Shown: positions 1 through 6,543 of the stretch, in pieces
Numbering within the stretch: the stretch's first letter is position 1
How the letters are laid out: each line of letters begins with the position of its first letter
Assembly: GCA_016839845.1 (NCBI GenBank)
Contig: JAEOTL010000097.1
Coordinates: 1 to 25,569, forward strand
Source: Promethearchaeota archaeon
GTDB taxonomy: Archaea; Asgardarchaeota; Lokiarchaeia; Sigynarchaeales; SOKP01
DNA length: 25,569 bases
Direction: 5' to 3'
Notes under the pieces: generated by a model
The model's input: only the letters and a program-made list of their open reading frames with translations
What the model was told of the DNA's origin: nothing
The model's database searches: none
Program-made: the position numbers and the translations under genes

Positions 1-1031
1 TTAGCCGGTATATTGATAAATCCCAAGTATTTTTTGATGTTACTAATGCGAATATAACACATAGGTCATTACATGTGACTCTGGTCTCACGAGTAAGTAG
101 GCAGATAGGTCGAGTTTTAAGATTGAATACTGATTTAATAGAGGCAATAGCTCTGGGACATGATTTGGGACATTCTCCTTTTGGTCACCTAGGTGAAGAA
201 TTATTAAATGAAATAAGTGAAACGTATAATATGGGGACGTTCAGTCATAATGCTCAGGGGATTCGATGGCTCTCTCATCTCGAAAAGAGGTTCCCTGAAC
301 AACCTGCTCAAGGACTTAATTTAACTCTCCAAGTATTAGATGGGATCCTTTGTCATGATGGTGAGGTAAATGAACAAAAATTAAAACCGATGAAACGAAA
401 TGGAAAAACTTGGGAAGATCATCTTAGGGAATACTCTGATTGTTTAAATGAAAATAGGATAAAGAGAATACCAATGTCTTATGAAGGTATCGCAGTTAGA
501 TTTGCTGATACTATTTCATATATCGGGAGAGATATTGAGGATGCAATCTTACTTAAACTCATCAGTCGAAAGGATATCCCGGAAACCTGTATGGTTGTAT
601 TAGGAGATACCAATGCGAGGATTATTAATACTTTAATAACTGATTTACTTAATTATAGTTTAGATAATGATGTAATTGGATATTCAGATGAAATTTTTCA
701 AGCTTTAAAGGAATTAAAAGCATTCAATTATGCTACAATTTATAACCGGACTGACTTATTTAAGAAAAATCAGAATGACAGAACTTTTATCGATTTATTG
801 AAAGATGAATTTGAATTGATTTTCATAAGATGTTTAAAGGACTTGGAAGAAGAAAATCATAATTCTCCCATCTTTAAAGATCATATAGAATATATAGATG
901 ATTCCGAATATACTACATACTTTAAACCTCTCAAAGATAACGGACAATTAACATTGATCGTAAGAGATTATATCGCTGGGATGTCAGATAAGTATTTCAG
1001 TGAAACATATGAAAAATTCTTTAAGAGTTAA
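1..1031 (+). CDS. HD-domain dNTP triphosphohydrolase (dGTPase-like), 5'-truncated
   Basis: The reading frame is open from base 3, so the gene begins upstream of the window and the GTG at 75 is internal. The upstream codons supply the family block SRYIDKSQVF followed by THRSLHVTLVSRV, which carries the first metal-binding His. Next come GHDLGHSPFGH (the HD pair plus the conserved PFGH) and RFADTISYIGRDIED (the last Asp of the H...HD...D set). These motifs define the dGTPase/SAMHD1-type HD superfamily, which removes triphosphate from deoxynucleoside triphosphates and acts in the cytosol on nucleotide pools. About 343 codons are visible; family members are usually 380-500 aa, so only a short N-terminal part is missing. 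Substrate specificity (dGTP only or broad) cannot be read from the sequence. The family call is secure. Confidence 0.93.
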   Translation, partial: SRYIDKSQVFFDVTNANITHRSLHVTLVSRVSRQIGRVLRLNTDLIEAIALGHDLGHSPFGHLGEELLNEISETYNMGTFSHNAQGIRWLSHLEKRFPEQPAQGLNLTLQVLDGILCHDGEVNEQKLKPMKRNGKTWEDHLREYSDCLNENRIKRIPMSYEGIAVRFADTISYIGRDIEDAILLKLISRKDIPETCMVVLGDTNARIINTLITDLLNYSLDNDVIGYSDEIFQALKELKAFNYATIYNRTDLFKKNQNDRTFIDLLKDEFELIFIRCLKDLEEENHNSPIFKDHIEYIDDSEYTTYFKPLKDNGQLTLIVRDYIAGMSDKYFSETYEKFFKS

Positions 1032-1103
1032 GAAATCCCCTATTATTTAGTTTTAAAATAGTGATAATCTTGGAATATCAAAAGCTAATTTAATAAAAAA
1101 GGG

Positions 1104-1237
1104 TGGATTACACCATAGGAGGAAATGTTAAGTAAAAAGTTCTTTCAGTTTACGGGGTTTTTCTTTTCAGTCACGGGGTTTAAAAATAGTTTTTGAAACT
1201 GATATCTTTTTGGATCCTCCAAATCTAATGTAATCCA
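1104..1237 (+). ncRNA. Candidate structured RNA: long nested hairpin between the dNTPase gene and the tRNA
   Basis: Four pairs of complementary segments are nested in order. TGGATTACA (1104-1112) pairs with TGTAATCCA (1229-1237). GGAGGA (1118-1123) pairs with TCCTCC (1215-1220). AAAAAG (1134-1139) pairs with CTTTTT (1206-1211). TCAGTTT (1145-1151) pairs with AAACTGA (1196-1202). The internal loops are asymmetric (5/8, 10/3 and 5/3 nt). The apical part contains a 22-nt-period direct repeat with two CGGGG cores. Helix 2 would bury an AGGAGG that sits 2 nt before an ATG (1125), which opens a 23-codon frame ending at 1196. The segment could therefore be a regulatory leader, a small RNA, or a degenerate inverted-repeat element. 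It overlaps a possible 38-codon minus-strand gene. No family is recognised. Confidence 0.35.
1143..1181. repeat. Two-copy tandem repeat, about 22-nt period
   Basis: TTTCAGTTTACGGGGTTT (1143-1160) is followed by TTTCAGTCACGGGGTTT (1165-1181). The copies differ by one deletion and one substitution. They lie in the apical part of the nested hairpin described for 1104-1237. On the minus strand they would encode the two N-P-V segments near the end of the possible 38-aa peptide. The tandem copy is plain in the sequence; a function is not. Confidence 0.6.
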
Positions 1238-1261
1238 ATAATTATATGTATCATACTCCAT
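1145..1261 (-). CDS. Possible 38-aa small protein
   Basis: An ATG at 1261 opens 38 codons. The peptide begins MEYDTYNYWITLDLEDPKR and ends NPVTEKKNPVN, with a stop at 1145. Its composition is protein-like (mixed charge, aromatic-rich). An AT-rich TATA-like stretch (AATATAATT, about 1291-1299 on this strand) lies about 30 nt upstream. There is no good Shine-Dalgarno sequence. It overlaps the candidate structured RNA on the other strand, and both are unlikely to be functional at once. The double NPV comes from the tandem repeat. I recognise no family, so this is a weak call. Confidence 0.25.
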   Translation of the reverse strand: MEYDTYNYWITLDLEDPKRYQFQKLFLNPVTEKKNPVN

Positions 1262-1360
1262 AAAAATCTATCCTATTTGAAACAAAATTGAGAATTATAT
1301 TCTACTTATATTTGAGAGTCTTTTCACTAATCAGTGGTAAATTATTATTAAATAGCAAAT

Positions 1361-1373
1361 ATTTTTTATAAAA
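1361..1373 (+). promoter_or_regulatory. TATA-like promoter of the tRNA gene
   Basis: ATTTTTTATAAAA lies about 35-45 nt upstream of the tRNA 5' end (1408), the usual archaeal TATA distance when a short 5' leader is removed by RNase P. The assignment rests on position and sequence only. Confidence 0.45.
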
Positions 1374-1422
1374 ATAAGATTATAACACATAAAAAAATAA
1401 CAAAAATAGCCCAGTGGTGTAG

Positions 1423-1454
1423 ATTTGGGCATATTTAGTGCTCAATAGTAAAAA
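1423..1454 (+). other. Probable tRNA-Gln intron 1, in the D loop (edges approximate)
   Basis: Removing about 30 nt here restores a normal D loop, AG...GGTCAA, closed by GTGT/GCAT. The insert contains its own 7-bp hairpin, TTGGGCA (1425-1431) with TGCTCAA (1439-1445), around a 7-nt loop. I could not draw a good 4-bp central helix for a bulge-helix-bulge, so the exact ends are uncertain by a few bases. Confidence 0.65.
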
Positions 1455-1497
1455 GGTCAAGCATCGGGGGCCCTGAACCCCTGGACCACGGTTCGAA

Positions 1498-1526
1498 AAA
1501 CACCCGAATTTCTCGTGTGCCGGAAA
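1498..1526 (+). other. tRNA-Gln intron 2, in the T loop between positions 59 and 60
   Basis: The flanks form a recognisable archaeal splice site. The outer helix is the T stem CACGG/CCGTG. The central 4-bp helix is TTCG (1492-1495) with CGGA (1521-1524). The inner intron helix is ACAC (1500-1503) with GTGT (1515-1518). Bulges AAA (1496-1498) and AAT (1525-1527), cut after the second base as in family practice, release exactly 29 nt and leave the canonical loop TTCGAAT. The lower bulge is slightly relaxed (4 nt opposite 2). The archaeal tRNA splicing endonuclease would be the processing enzyme. Confidence 0.82.
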
Positions 1527-1548
1527 TCCGTGCTGGGCTATTCCTACT

Positions 1549-1911
1549 TTAACCAGATCTTTTTATTATGTGATAACCATATTGGGTTTTAATTGGTTGC
1601 GATATTTCGCCAATTTTCAATTTAACACAAGCGTTCCAAAATTCTTTTACCATGTCTCCCTTAGCAAACTCTCCTAAATTACCCCCCCTTTTTTTGCTTG
1701 AACAATTTGAATAAGTTTGTGCAAGCTTCTCAAATTTATCTCCTGCCTCCAAATCTTCGATAATTTCCTGAGCTTTACTCAATTTATCTACTAGGATATG
1801 ACTTGCTTTTATTTTGCCCCCCCGAATTGGATCTCCTGCTTTTCCAGAACTTTGATGCTTAGAGGGAGTCGTCTTTTTTTGTGGTTTTTTACCATATTTA
1901 TTTTTACCCAT
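1549..1911 (-). CDS. Parvulin-type (PpiC) peptidyl-prolyl cis-trans isomerase
   Basis: The 120-aa protein has a Lys/Gly/Pro-rich N-terminal tail of about 32 residues followed by one complete parvulin domain. Hallmarks run from KASHILV through GDKFEKLAQTYSNCSS, GGNLGEFAKGDMVKEF, LKIGEISQPIKTQYGYHIIK. It would catalyse proline isomerisation in folding proteins. There is no signal peptide, so it is a small cytosolic form like human Pin4/Par14, which also has a basic N-terminal tail. I chose the ATG at 1911 (MGKNKYGKK). The frame stays open to 1971, but those 20 residues are not family-like. It lies 69 bp downstream of the RHH gene on the same strand and converges on the tRNA. Confidence 0.92.
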   Translation of the reverse strand: MGKNKYGKKPQKKTTPSKHQSSGKAGDPIRGGKIKASHILVDKLSKAQEIIEDLEAGDKFEKLAQTYSNCSSKKRGGNLGEFAKGDMVKEFWNACVKLKIGEISQPIKTQYGYHIIKRSG

Positions 1912-1980
1912 AATCTCAACTCTTAGATTATTACAATAATTTTTTTTAATTCCAGGTAGAAAATTTCGCAATAAGAAATC

Positions 1981-2403
1981 TTAATTAACTATTAGATACC
2001 TGAAATTAATAATCTCTTCAATACTGTTAAGTTCTACTACTAACTTTTGAAAATTTTGAAGCTTCCCTTCAAAAATCATAAATATAATATAGCTTTGGCT
2101 AACGAAATTTTGACTCTTACTCACAATTTCATCTTTATAATCACTTTCAATCCGGTTTATCTTTTTCTGAATATTAGGATCATTTGGAGTGACTAGAATT
2201 ATATTTCCTATAATACTCTTAGAGATTGGAGCAACTTCAGTGCCTATATCAATACTAGGGACATCTACTGTGGACATTAGTCTTAGTAATGCATCTCTAA
2301 TTAGCTTCGATTTATTTTCGTACTGGTTCTTTGAGACTAATTTGTTAATGAACTTTTTAAGGCTTTCATTTATGCTAATTGATATGATAGGAATAGTATA
2401 CAC
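1981..2403 (-). CDS. NikR/CopG-like ribbon-helix-helix regulator lacking metal ligands
   Basis: The 140-aa protein has an N-terminal ribbon-helix-helix: strand IPIISISINESL, then helices around KKFINKLVSKNQYENKSKLIRDALLRLM (residues about 5-43). This is the DNA-binding fold of the CopG/Arc/NikR families. Residues 65-140 have the length and strand-helix alternation of the ACT-like C-terminal domain of NikR. NikR binds nickel through three His and a Cys in that domain, but this protein has no His or Cys at all, so a NikR-type nickel response is unlikely. It may sense another ligand or act constitutively. The start is GTG at 2403 (a following T-rich/TATA region at 2440-2460 could be its promoter). 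Its targets are unknown; the adjacent PPIase gene is downstream. Confidence 0.75.
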   Translation of the reverse strand: MYTIPIISISINESLKKFINKLVSKNQYENKSKLIRDALLRLMSTVDVPSIDIGTEVAPISKSIIGNIILVTPNDPNIQKKINRIESDYKDEIVSKSQNFVSQSYIIFMIFEGKLQNFQKLVVELNSIEEIINFRYLIVN

Positions 2404-2465
2404 CTTTTTTTTCTATTATTACTAGATATCTTATTACCATATATATATTTTTTTTATATAAAAAA

Positions 2466-4838
2466 TCACAACTTAATCGACCGGGCGATGACTGATTTGA
2501 AATTTTCAATATCATTTACCAACTTATCCGCATTTTCCTCGCTGATTTTGTCATCCTTGCCATATTTGTTTAACTCAGTGAGCCAATATTCCATTCTCCC
2601 GAGGATTGCTTCATTATCCCCTATAATTTTTCTCACACGTACAAAAGTATCATGTAATTTGTTCCTTATGTTTTGAGCTTTCCATCTTAGCATACAGTAA
2701 TCAGAAATTTCCGCTAGATTTTGGGTTATGGCCATGACATCAATAGTCTTTTCACGTTCCTCTGATTTAATCTTTCGAATTATATTTGTCTCTTCAAATA
2801 AGAGTTCAATGATTTTTGCAAGGAATCCTGTAAGTTGTCCTGGATTCCCACACCACACTCTAACTTCCAAAGACTGATTTGCCTCAGAAACATAAACTCT
2901 AGTTATAATTCTTCCCCCTGTTACTTTTGCTTCAGAGCAATGCCAACTTTCTGCCTCATATTTTCCTTTTACGTCCTTTCCCTCATGAGATGTTACCGTA
3001 CTAACTTCAAATCGTTTTAATGTCCTAACTGCTGCTCTATAAGCTAGCCTAGGATCAAGATCGGCAATTAAAAAAGCACGAGCGTCATTAGGTAAATCTT
3101 GAATTGAGATTTGTACATCTTCAATAGTGGAGAGGCAGGATACGACTAAAGGGCATTTGATTTGCACATCCTTTTTTCTTATATGAACAGTTTTTTTCAC
3201 ACCTGAAGCTGTTTTATAAATAACATCTCCACCAATTGATGATAGTCCGCATTCCTTTGGCTCTAGATAAAAATCTACCCCTCTAGAATTACTAGCCTCT
3301 ATAACGGGTATATTAATTAATGGTGTTTTTATTTTATATGATGTTGGAACGTCCAGAATAACTTTAACTGAATTAATTGCCATGTTGGTCTTATTTCGGA
3401 CAGCCACTTTGAAATGTAATTGCCCTCCAACAAAATCATAATCCCGCACGATTTCAATTTTACCTTTCTCAACAACTTCGACAGTTGTTTTTGGCTGTGG
3501 GGTGGATTTTGCGTCTTTTGGAACGCTGTAGGCCGTAAATTGTCGTTTAGCCATATCAATATATCCATCTATATCCCCTCTACTAATTATTACTGCTAAG
3601 TTCTCTTCAATACTTGATTCTGTAACTCCTAACCTGTTTGAGAGTTCCCTTAAAGGCATAGTTCTATATGCTCGTGCAAGTTCTTTAATTTTCGTCTCTA
3701 AATGCTTATTCGTCATGAATTCTCTTCTTTGTGTGAATATCCCCTTTATTTTTCCAGTTTTAATTAATTCATGAAGACTTTTTCTAGCAAGTTCCACTGC
3801 AATTTTGAGTTTTACAGCAAGTTTATTAAGTTCAAATAACCCTGTCTCTTTAGAATAAGCTTTAATCTCGTTATAGATTTGATCAGCTGTAATAATTTCG
3901 TTTCCTCTATCAGCAAAAAACCCATTAATTTCATTAGCTCTCATTAGATTAACACAAAATGACTTTAGGAGCTCTTTTGGAAGCCCAAATTTTTTAGCGA
4001 GTGAATCTAATGAGATCCGACCTTTTTTTTTTATTTCCTTTGTAATATGGTCTAAAATATATTTTTGCGTGTAATAGAACTTTTTATCTTGCGAAAATGA
4101 TCCTTTTATCTGGAATTTGTTGATTAATTTATAAATCACTTTTAGAGCAACATCTGAGCTCATATCTAACGTAGCCCCGAAATCTTCTACAGTTATTATT
4201 CCTTCATCATTAAACTTAGAAAGTAGATTTTCTCTCATTTCTGCTGAAATATAATAAAACATCTGGTTAGTTTGGTCAATTATTCCATAAATTCTTTCTT
4301 CCTCTATGTATTTATTTATAAATTTGATAGTTTGCTCAGCAGAGATGTTGAATGAATTTATAATTGTTGAAAAATTAATAAGGGGCGCTCTTTTTAGCAA
4401 ATCTATAAAACAATTAGGACATACTTCCTTTCCAATGATATGCCTTAATTTCTTGTTGCACAGTATAAATTTGTTTCCTTTAATAAGATTATATCTTAGA
4501 GCTTCTCTTGCTAGTTTTTCTTTTGAGGGAAAAAATAGGCCTGGTGTCTTTAAATAAGAGTTCCATGATTCTGGACATTGAGGATTAGTACATTCTAGAT
4601 AATATTGACCAGAAGATAGTCGTTCCAATCTTAAAGGATGTTTATCAATAGGACATTCGCTATTCTCAATCACAGTGCACTTAAAATTTCTTTCGACCGC
4701 TTTAGCTTTCGAATAAATAAGATTATGTTTTCGGCATTCATGAATTTCTGTTGTAGCTACATGATTTATACAAAAGCTAGATTTACACTTTTCACAAGTA
4801 AAATCGATATTTTGACTTTCACAGAATAAGCATGTCAT
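2466..4838 (-). CDS. AN1 zinc finger + tandem winged-helix repeats + appendage-like beta domain protein (790 aa)
   Basis: Residues 3-38 match the AN1 zinc-finger spacing: C3-x2-C6-x8-C15-x2-C18-x4-C23-x2-H26-x6-H33-x-C35. Two further Cys clusters follow (C54, C62, C83, C88; and C127, C140, C143). Residues 150-440 hold five repeats of about 60 aa. Each is a helical unit ending in a wing with the pattern I-x-G-x-F/I-x4-6-F (IYGII 183, IKGSF 244, INGFF 304, IKGIF 364, IDGYI 423), like the tandem winged helices of UFL1/PCI-type proteins. Residues 458-565 (RDYDFVGGQLHFKVAVRNKT...) look like an immunoglobulin-type beta sandwich similar to the COPI gamma or adaptin appendage. Residues 565-690 are alpha/beta and the last 100 are helical. 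There is no signal peptide or membrane segment. It is a single-gene unit. The function is unknown; a scaffold in ubiquitin-like or trafficking pathways is inference. Confidence 0.8.
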   Translation of the reverse strand: MTCLFCESQNIDFTCEKCKSSFCINHVATTEIHECRKHNLIYSKAKAVERNFKCTVIENSECPIDKHPLRLERLSSGQYYLECTNPQCPESWNSYLKTPGLFFPSKEKLAREALRYNLIKGNKFILCNKKLRHIIGKEVCPNCFIDLLKRAPLINFSTIINSFNISAEQTIKFINKYIEEERIYGIIDQTNQMFYYISAEMRENLLSKFNDEGIITVEDFGATLDMSSDVALKVIYKLINKFQIKGSFSQDKKFYYTQKYILDHITKEIKKKGRISLDSLAKKFGLPKELLKSFCVNLMRANEINGFFADRGNEIITADQIYNEIKAYSKETGLFELNKLAVKLKIAVELARKSLHELIKTGKIKGIFTQRREFMTNKHLETKIKELARAYRTMPLRELSNRLGVTESSIEENLAVIISRGDIDGYIDMAKRQFTAYSVPKDAKSTPQPKTTVEVVEKGKIEIVRDYDFVGGQLHFKVAVRNKTNMAINSVKVILDVPTSYKIKTPLINIPVIEASNSRGVDFYLEPKECGLSSIGGDVIYKTASGVKKTVHIRKKDVQIKCPLVVSCLSTIEDVQISIQDLPNDARAFLIADLDPRLAYRAAVRTLKRFEVSTVTSHEGKDVKGKYEAESWHCSEAKVTGGRIITRVYVSEANQSLEVRVWCGNPGQLTGFLAKIIELLFEETNIIRKIKSEEREKTIDVMAITQNLAEISDYCMLRWKAQNIRNKLHDTFVRVRKIIGDNEAILGRMEYWLTELNKYGKDDKISEENADKLVNDIENFKSVIARSIKL

Positions 4839-5010
4839 ATTTTTAATCCTTTTGCATATTTGAAATCGATTATAATTATAATAAAATTACAACTTAAAAT
4901 ATTTTAATAGACCAAATTTTAGTTGACCCAATTTATAGAACAATTTAGAGATAATTAACTTTTTCATTAAGTTCTATAGATGTTAACAATCATAGTTTTC
5001 TAGGATATCA

Positions 5011-5748
5011 TCAAAATGAAACTTCGGGGAATACTCGAATACGCAGAAAAGATAATATCATTACCAACGTGTTAAAAACGATTATTATTATGATCATAAT
5101 AATTAGCACAAGATGCGTTTTAGGTTTTCTTGTCCTCATTATTTGAGAGGTCCCATGTTTAGCTAACGCTAAAGGGAATAATCCTATGAACGTACCAAGA
5201 GAAAAGTAGATCACAATAAAAATGCCATCTAAAAAAGCTAGACCTCCTCTTAAAGAGTTCGTTAAACATTGACTATATATGAATAATTCAAAAATACATG
5301 GTGCAAAACCAGCTAAAACTCCAAAGATATAAGGAGTTTTCTTCTTTTCCCAATCAAATTGAAAAATTTCATCTTTAGGTTTAGAATGAGGCATGTATCC
5401 CCGTCTCGTAATATAGAACAATAGAATAATTCCAGCAAACATTGAAGTAATTGCACCGAAAAAATTAATAGTAAATGAATCAGGGATTAGGGAAGGAATA
5501 ATTAGTTTGGGGATAAAACTGATAATTACTGTTGATACCGCGATGATTAAATTAGAAGACATTAATCCTAATCCATATACCATAAGTATGAAAATACTTC
5601 TTTTTGGTGTTTTAGAAATCCCGAAAGACCAAAAGAAGAATATTGCTTTATCCTCACAAGGGATGGCAGTATGGAGAATCCCTAATGTAAATGAAGGAAC
5701 AAAGGCTACCAATAACGGGGGTAAATAAAACTCGAATAGCATCTTCAC
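5011..5748 (-). CDS. Polytopic membrane protein with two PC motifs (CcdA/NicO-like)
   Basis: The 245-aa protein has about six membrane segments in two pseudo-symmetrical halves. Half one carries LHTAIPCEDKA (Cys31) and half two carries GFAPCIFEL (Cys151). A Pro-Cys in each half is typical of the CcdA/DsbD membrane thiol-electron carriers. The LHxxxPCEDKA context also recalls NicO/UreH-type metal or sulfite exporters of the wider LysE-like superfamily. It could therefore shuttle reducing equivalents or move a small ion; the sequence does not decide. The start is GTG at 5748 or ATG at 5742, two codons later. It lies 60 bp downstream of hisA on the same strand and may be read through from that operon. 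Confidence 0.6.
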   Translation of the reverse strand: MKMLFEFYLPPLLVAFVPSFTLGILHTAIPCEDKAIFFFWSFGISKTPKRSIFILMVYGLGLMSSNLIIAVSTVIISFIPKLIIPSLIPDSFTINFFGAITSMFAGIILLFYITRRGYMPHSKPKDEIFQFDWEKKKTPYIFGVLAGFAPCIFELFIYSQCLTNSLRGGLAFLDGIFIVIYFSLGTFIGLFPLALAKHGTSQIMRTRKPKTHLVLIIMIIIIIVFNTLVMILSFLRIRVFPEVSF

Positions 5749-5808
5749 TCGCTTATTGAATTTCTATTTTTGATCTCAATTTAATTTTAGGTCTTCTTGA
5801 ATTATATT

Positions 5809-6537
5809 TTACTCATTATATATAGAATTTGTGATTATCGAATAGGGTATTCTTTGCTCATAAAACGCCCTTCCAATCACAACCCCCTTGACACCAATGG
5901 CTTTTAATTTTTGAAGATCCTCGATATTTCTCACACCGCCAGCGACATATATCTGGGCTTCTTTAACGGTTTCTTTCAATCTCTTAATATTTATAAAATC
6001 GGGTCCAGATAAGGTTCCATCTGCTTCAATAGAAGAAAATAAAATATATTTTGCTCCAAGTTTTATAACTTTTTGAGTATAAATTAATGGATTTTCTCCA
6101 GTTTGTTTGGTCCATCCATGTGTTGCAATTTTTCCGCCTTTATAATCCATCGCAATGATAAAATGCTCACTACCAATTTTTTCAGCCAAAATTGGAATTA
6201 TTTCTGGATTTGTTATTGCTAGAGTGCCGAAAATAACTCTATCTACTCCGTTTTCGTATAAATCAACGATCCTTTCAAGAGTTCGTATTCCTCCTCCTAT
6301 CTGAAGTTTTACCTTAGATTTTGAATTCTCAATCATACTCAGTAACAATTCTTTATTCCTATCTGATCCCCAAGCTCCATCCAAATCTATGATATGTAAA
6401 CGTTTAGCACCATGATCAATCCAAAAACTTAGTGCCTTCAGTGGATCTTCAAAATATATTTTTTCAGATCCTTTTTTACCTTTATAAAGTCTTACACATT
6501 TGCCTTCACTCAGATCTATAGCAGGGATTATTTCCAT
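5809..6537 (-). CDS. hisA: HisA, ProFAR (BBM II) isomerase
   Basis: The 242-aa protein has the full (beta/alpha)8 barrel pattern of HisA: AIDLSEGKCVRL with catalytic Asp8, IIDLDGAWG (49-57), the first phosphate loop IGGGIRT (80-86), AMDYKGG with the second catalytic Asp131, SSIEADGTLSGPD (168-180), AGGVRN (199-204) and IGRAFYE (221-227). It opens the ring of ProFAR by an Amadori-type rearrangement in histidine synthesis. No other his gene is in the window. It starts only 6 bp after the stop of the GT87-like gene, so it is probably cotranscribed with surface-glycan genes, an unusual context. A dual HisA/TrpF (PriA) activity cannot be excluded from sequence alone. Confidence 0.93.
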   Translation of the reverse strand: MEIIPAIDLSEGKCVRLYKGKKGSEKIYFEDPLKALSFWIDHGAKRLHIIDLDGAWGSDRNKELLLSMIENSKSKVKLQIGGGIRTLERIVDLYENGVDRVIFGTLAITNPEIIPILAEKIGSEHFIIAMDYKGGKIATHGWTKQTGENPLIYTQKVIKLGAKYILFSSIEADGTLSGPDFINIKRLKETVKEAQIYVAGGVRNIEDLQKLKAIGVKGVVIGRAFYEQRIPYSIITNSIYNE

Positions 6538-6543
6538 TTTAGG

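Larger units (their letters stand above)
1408..1540 (+). tRNA. trnQ: tRNA-Gln (CUG) with two insertions, in the D loop and the T loop
   Basis: The acceptor stem AGCCCAG (1408-1414) pairs perfectly with CTGGGCT (1533-1539), followed by A73 (1540). The A1-U72 pair and A73 fit glutamine. The D stem is GTGT (1417-1420) with GCAT (1461-1464). The anticodon stem GGGGG/CCCCT (1466-1470/1478-1482) closes the 7-nt loop CCCTGAA with anticodon CTG at 1473-1475. The T stem is CACGG (1487-1491) with CCGTG (1528-1532). The D loop has about 30 extra nt between AG (1421-1422) and GGTCAA. The T loop is interrupted by 29 nt; removing it gives the perfect loop TTCGAAT. CCA is not encoded. Position 33 is C instead of the near-universal U, which is odd. 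It lies tail-to-tail with the PPIase gene (stop at 1549). Confidence 0.88.

Noticed and set aside
1125..1196. 23-codon frame after AGGAGG, Phe-rich (contains FTGF and VTGF)
   Set aside because: The ribosome site is only 2 nt from the ATG and the peptide is a low-complexity product of the tandem repeat. It is mentioned with the hairpin and not called as a gene.
1912..1971. N-terminal 20-residue extension of the parvulin protein
   Set aside because: The added residues are unlike small parvulins; MGKNKYGKK at 1911 is a more natural start.
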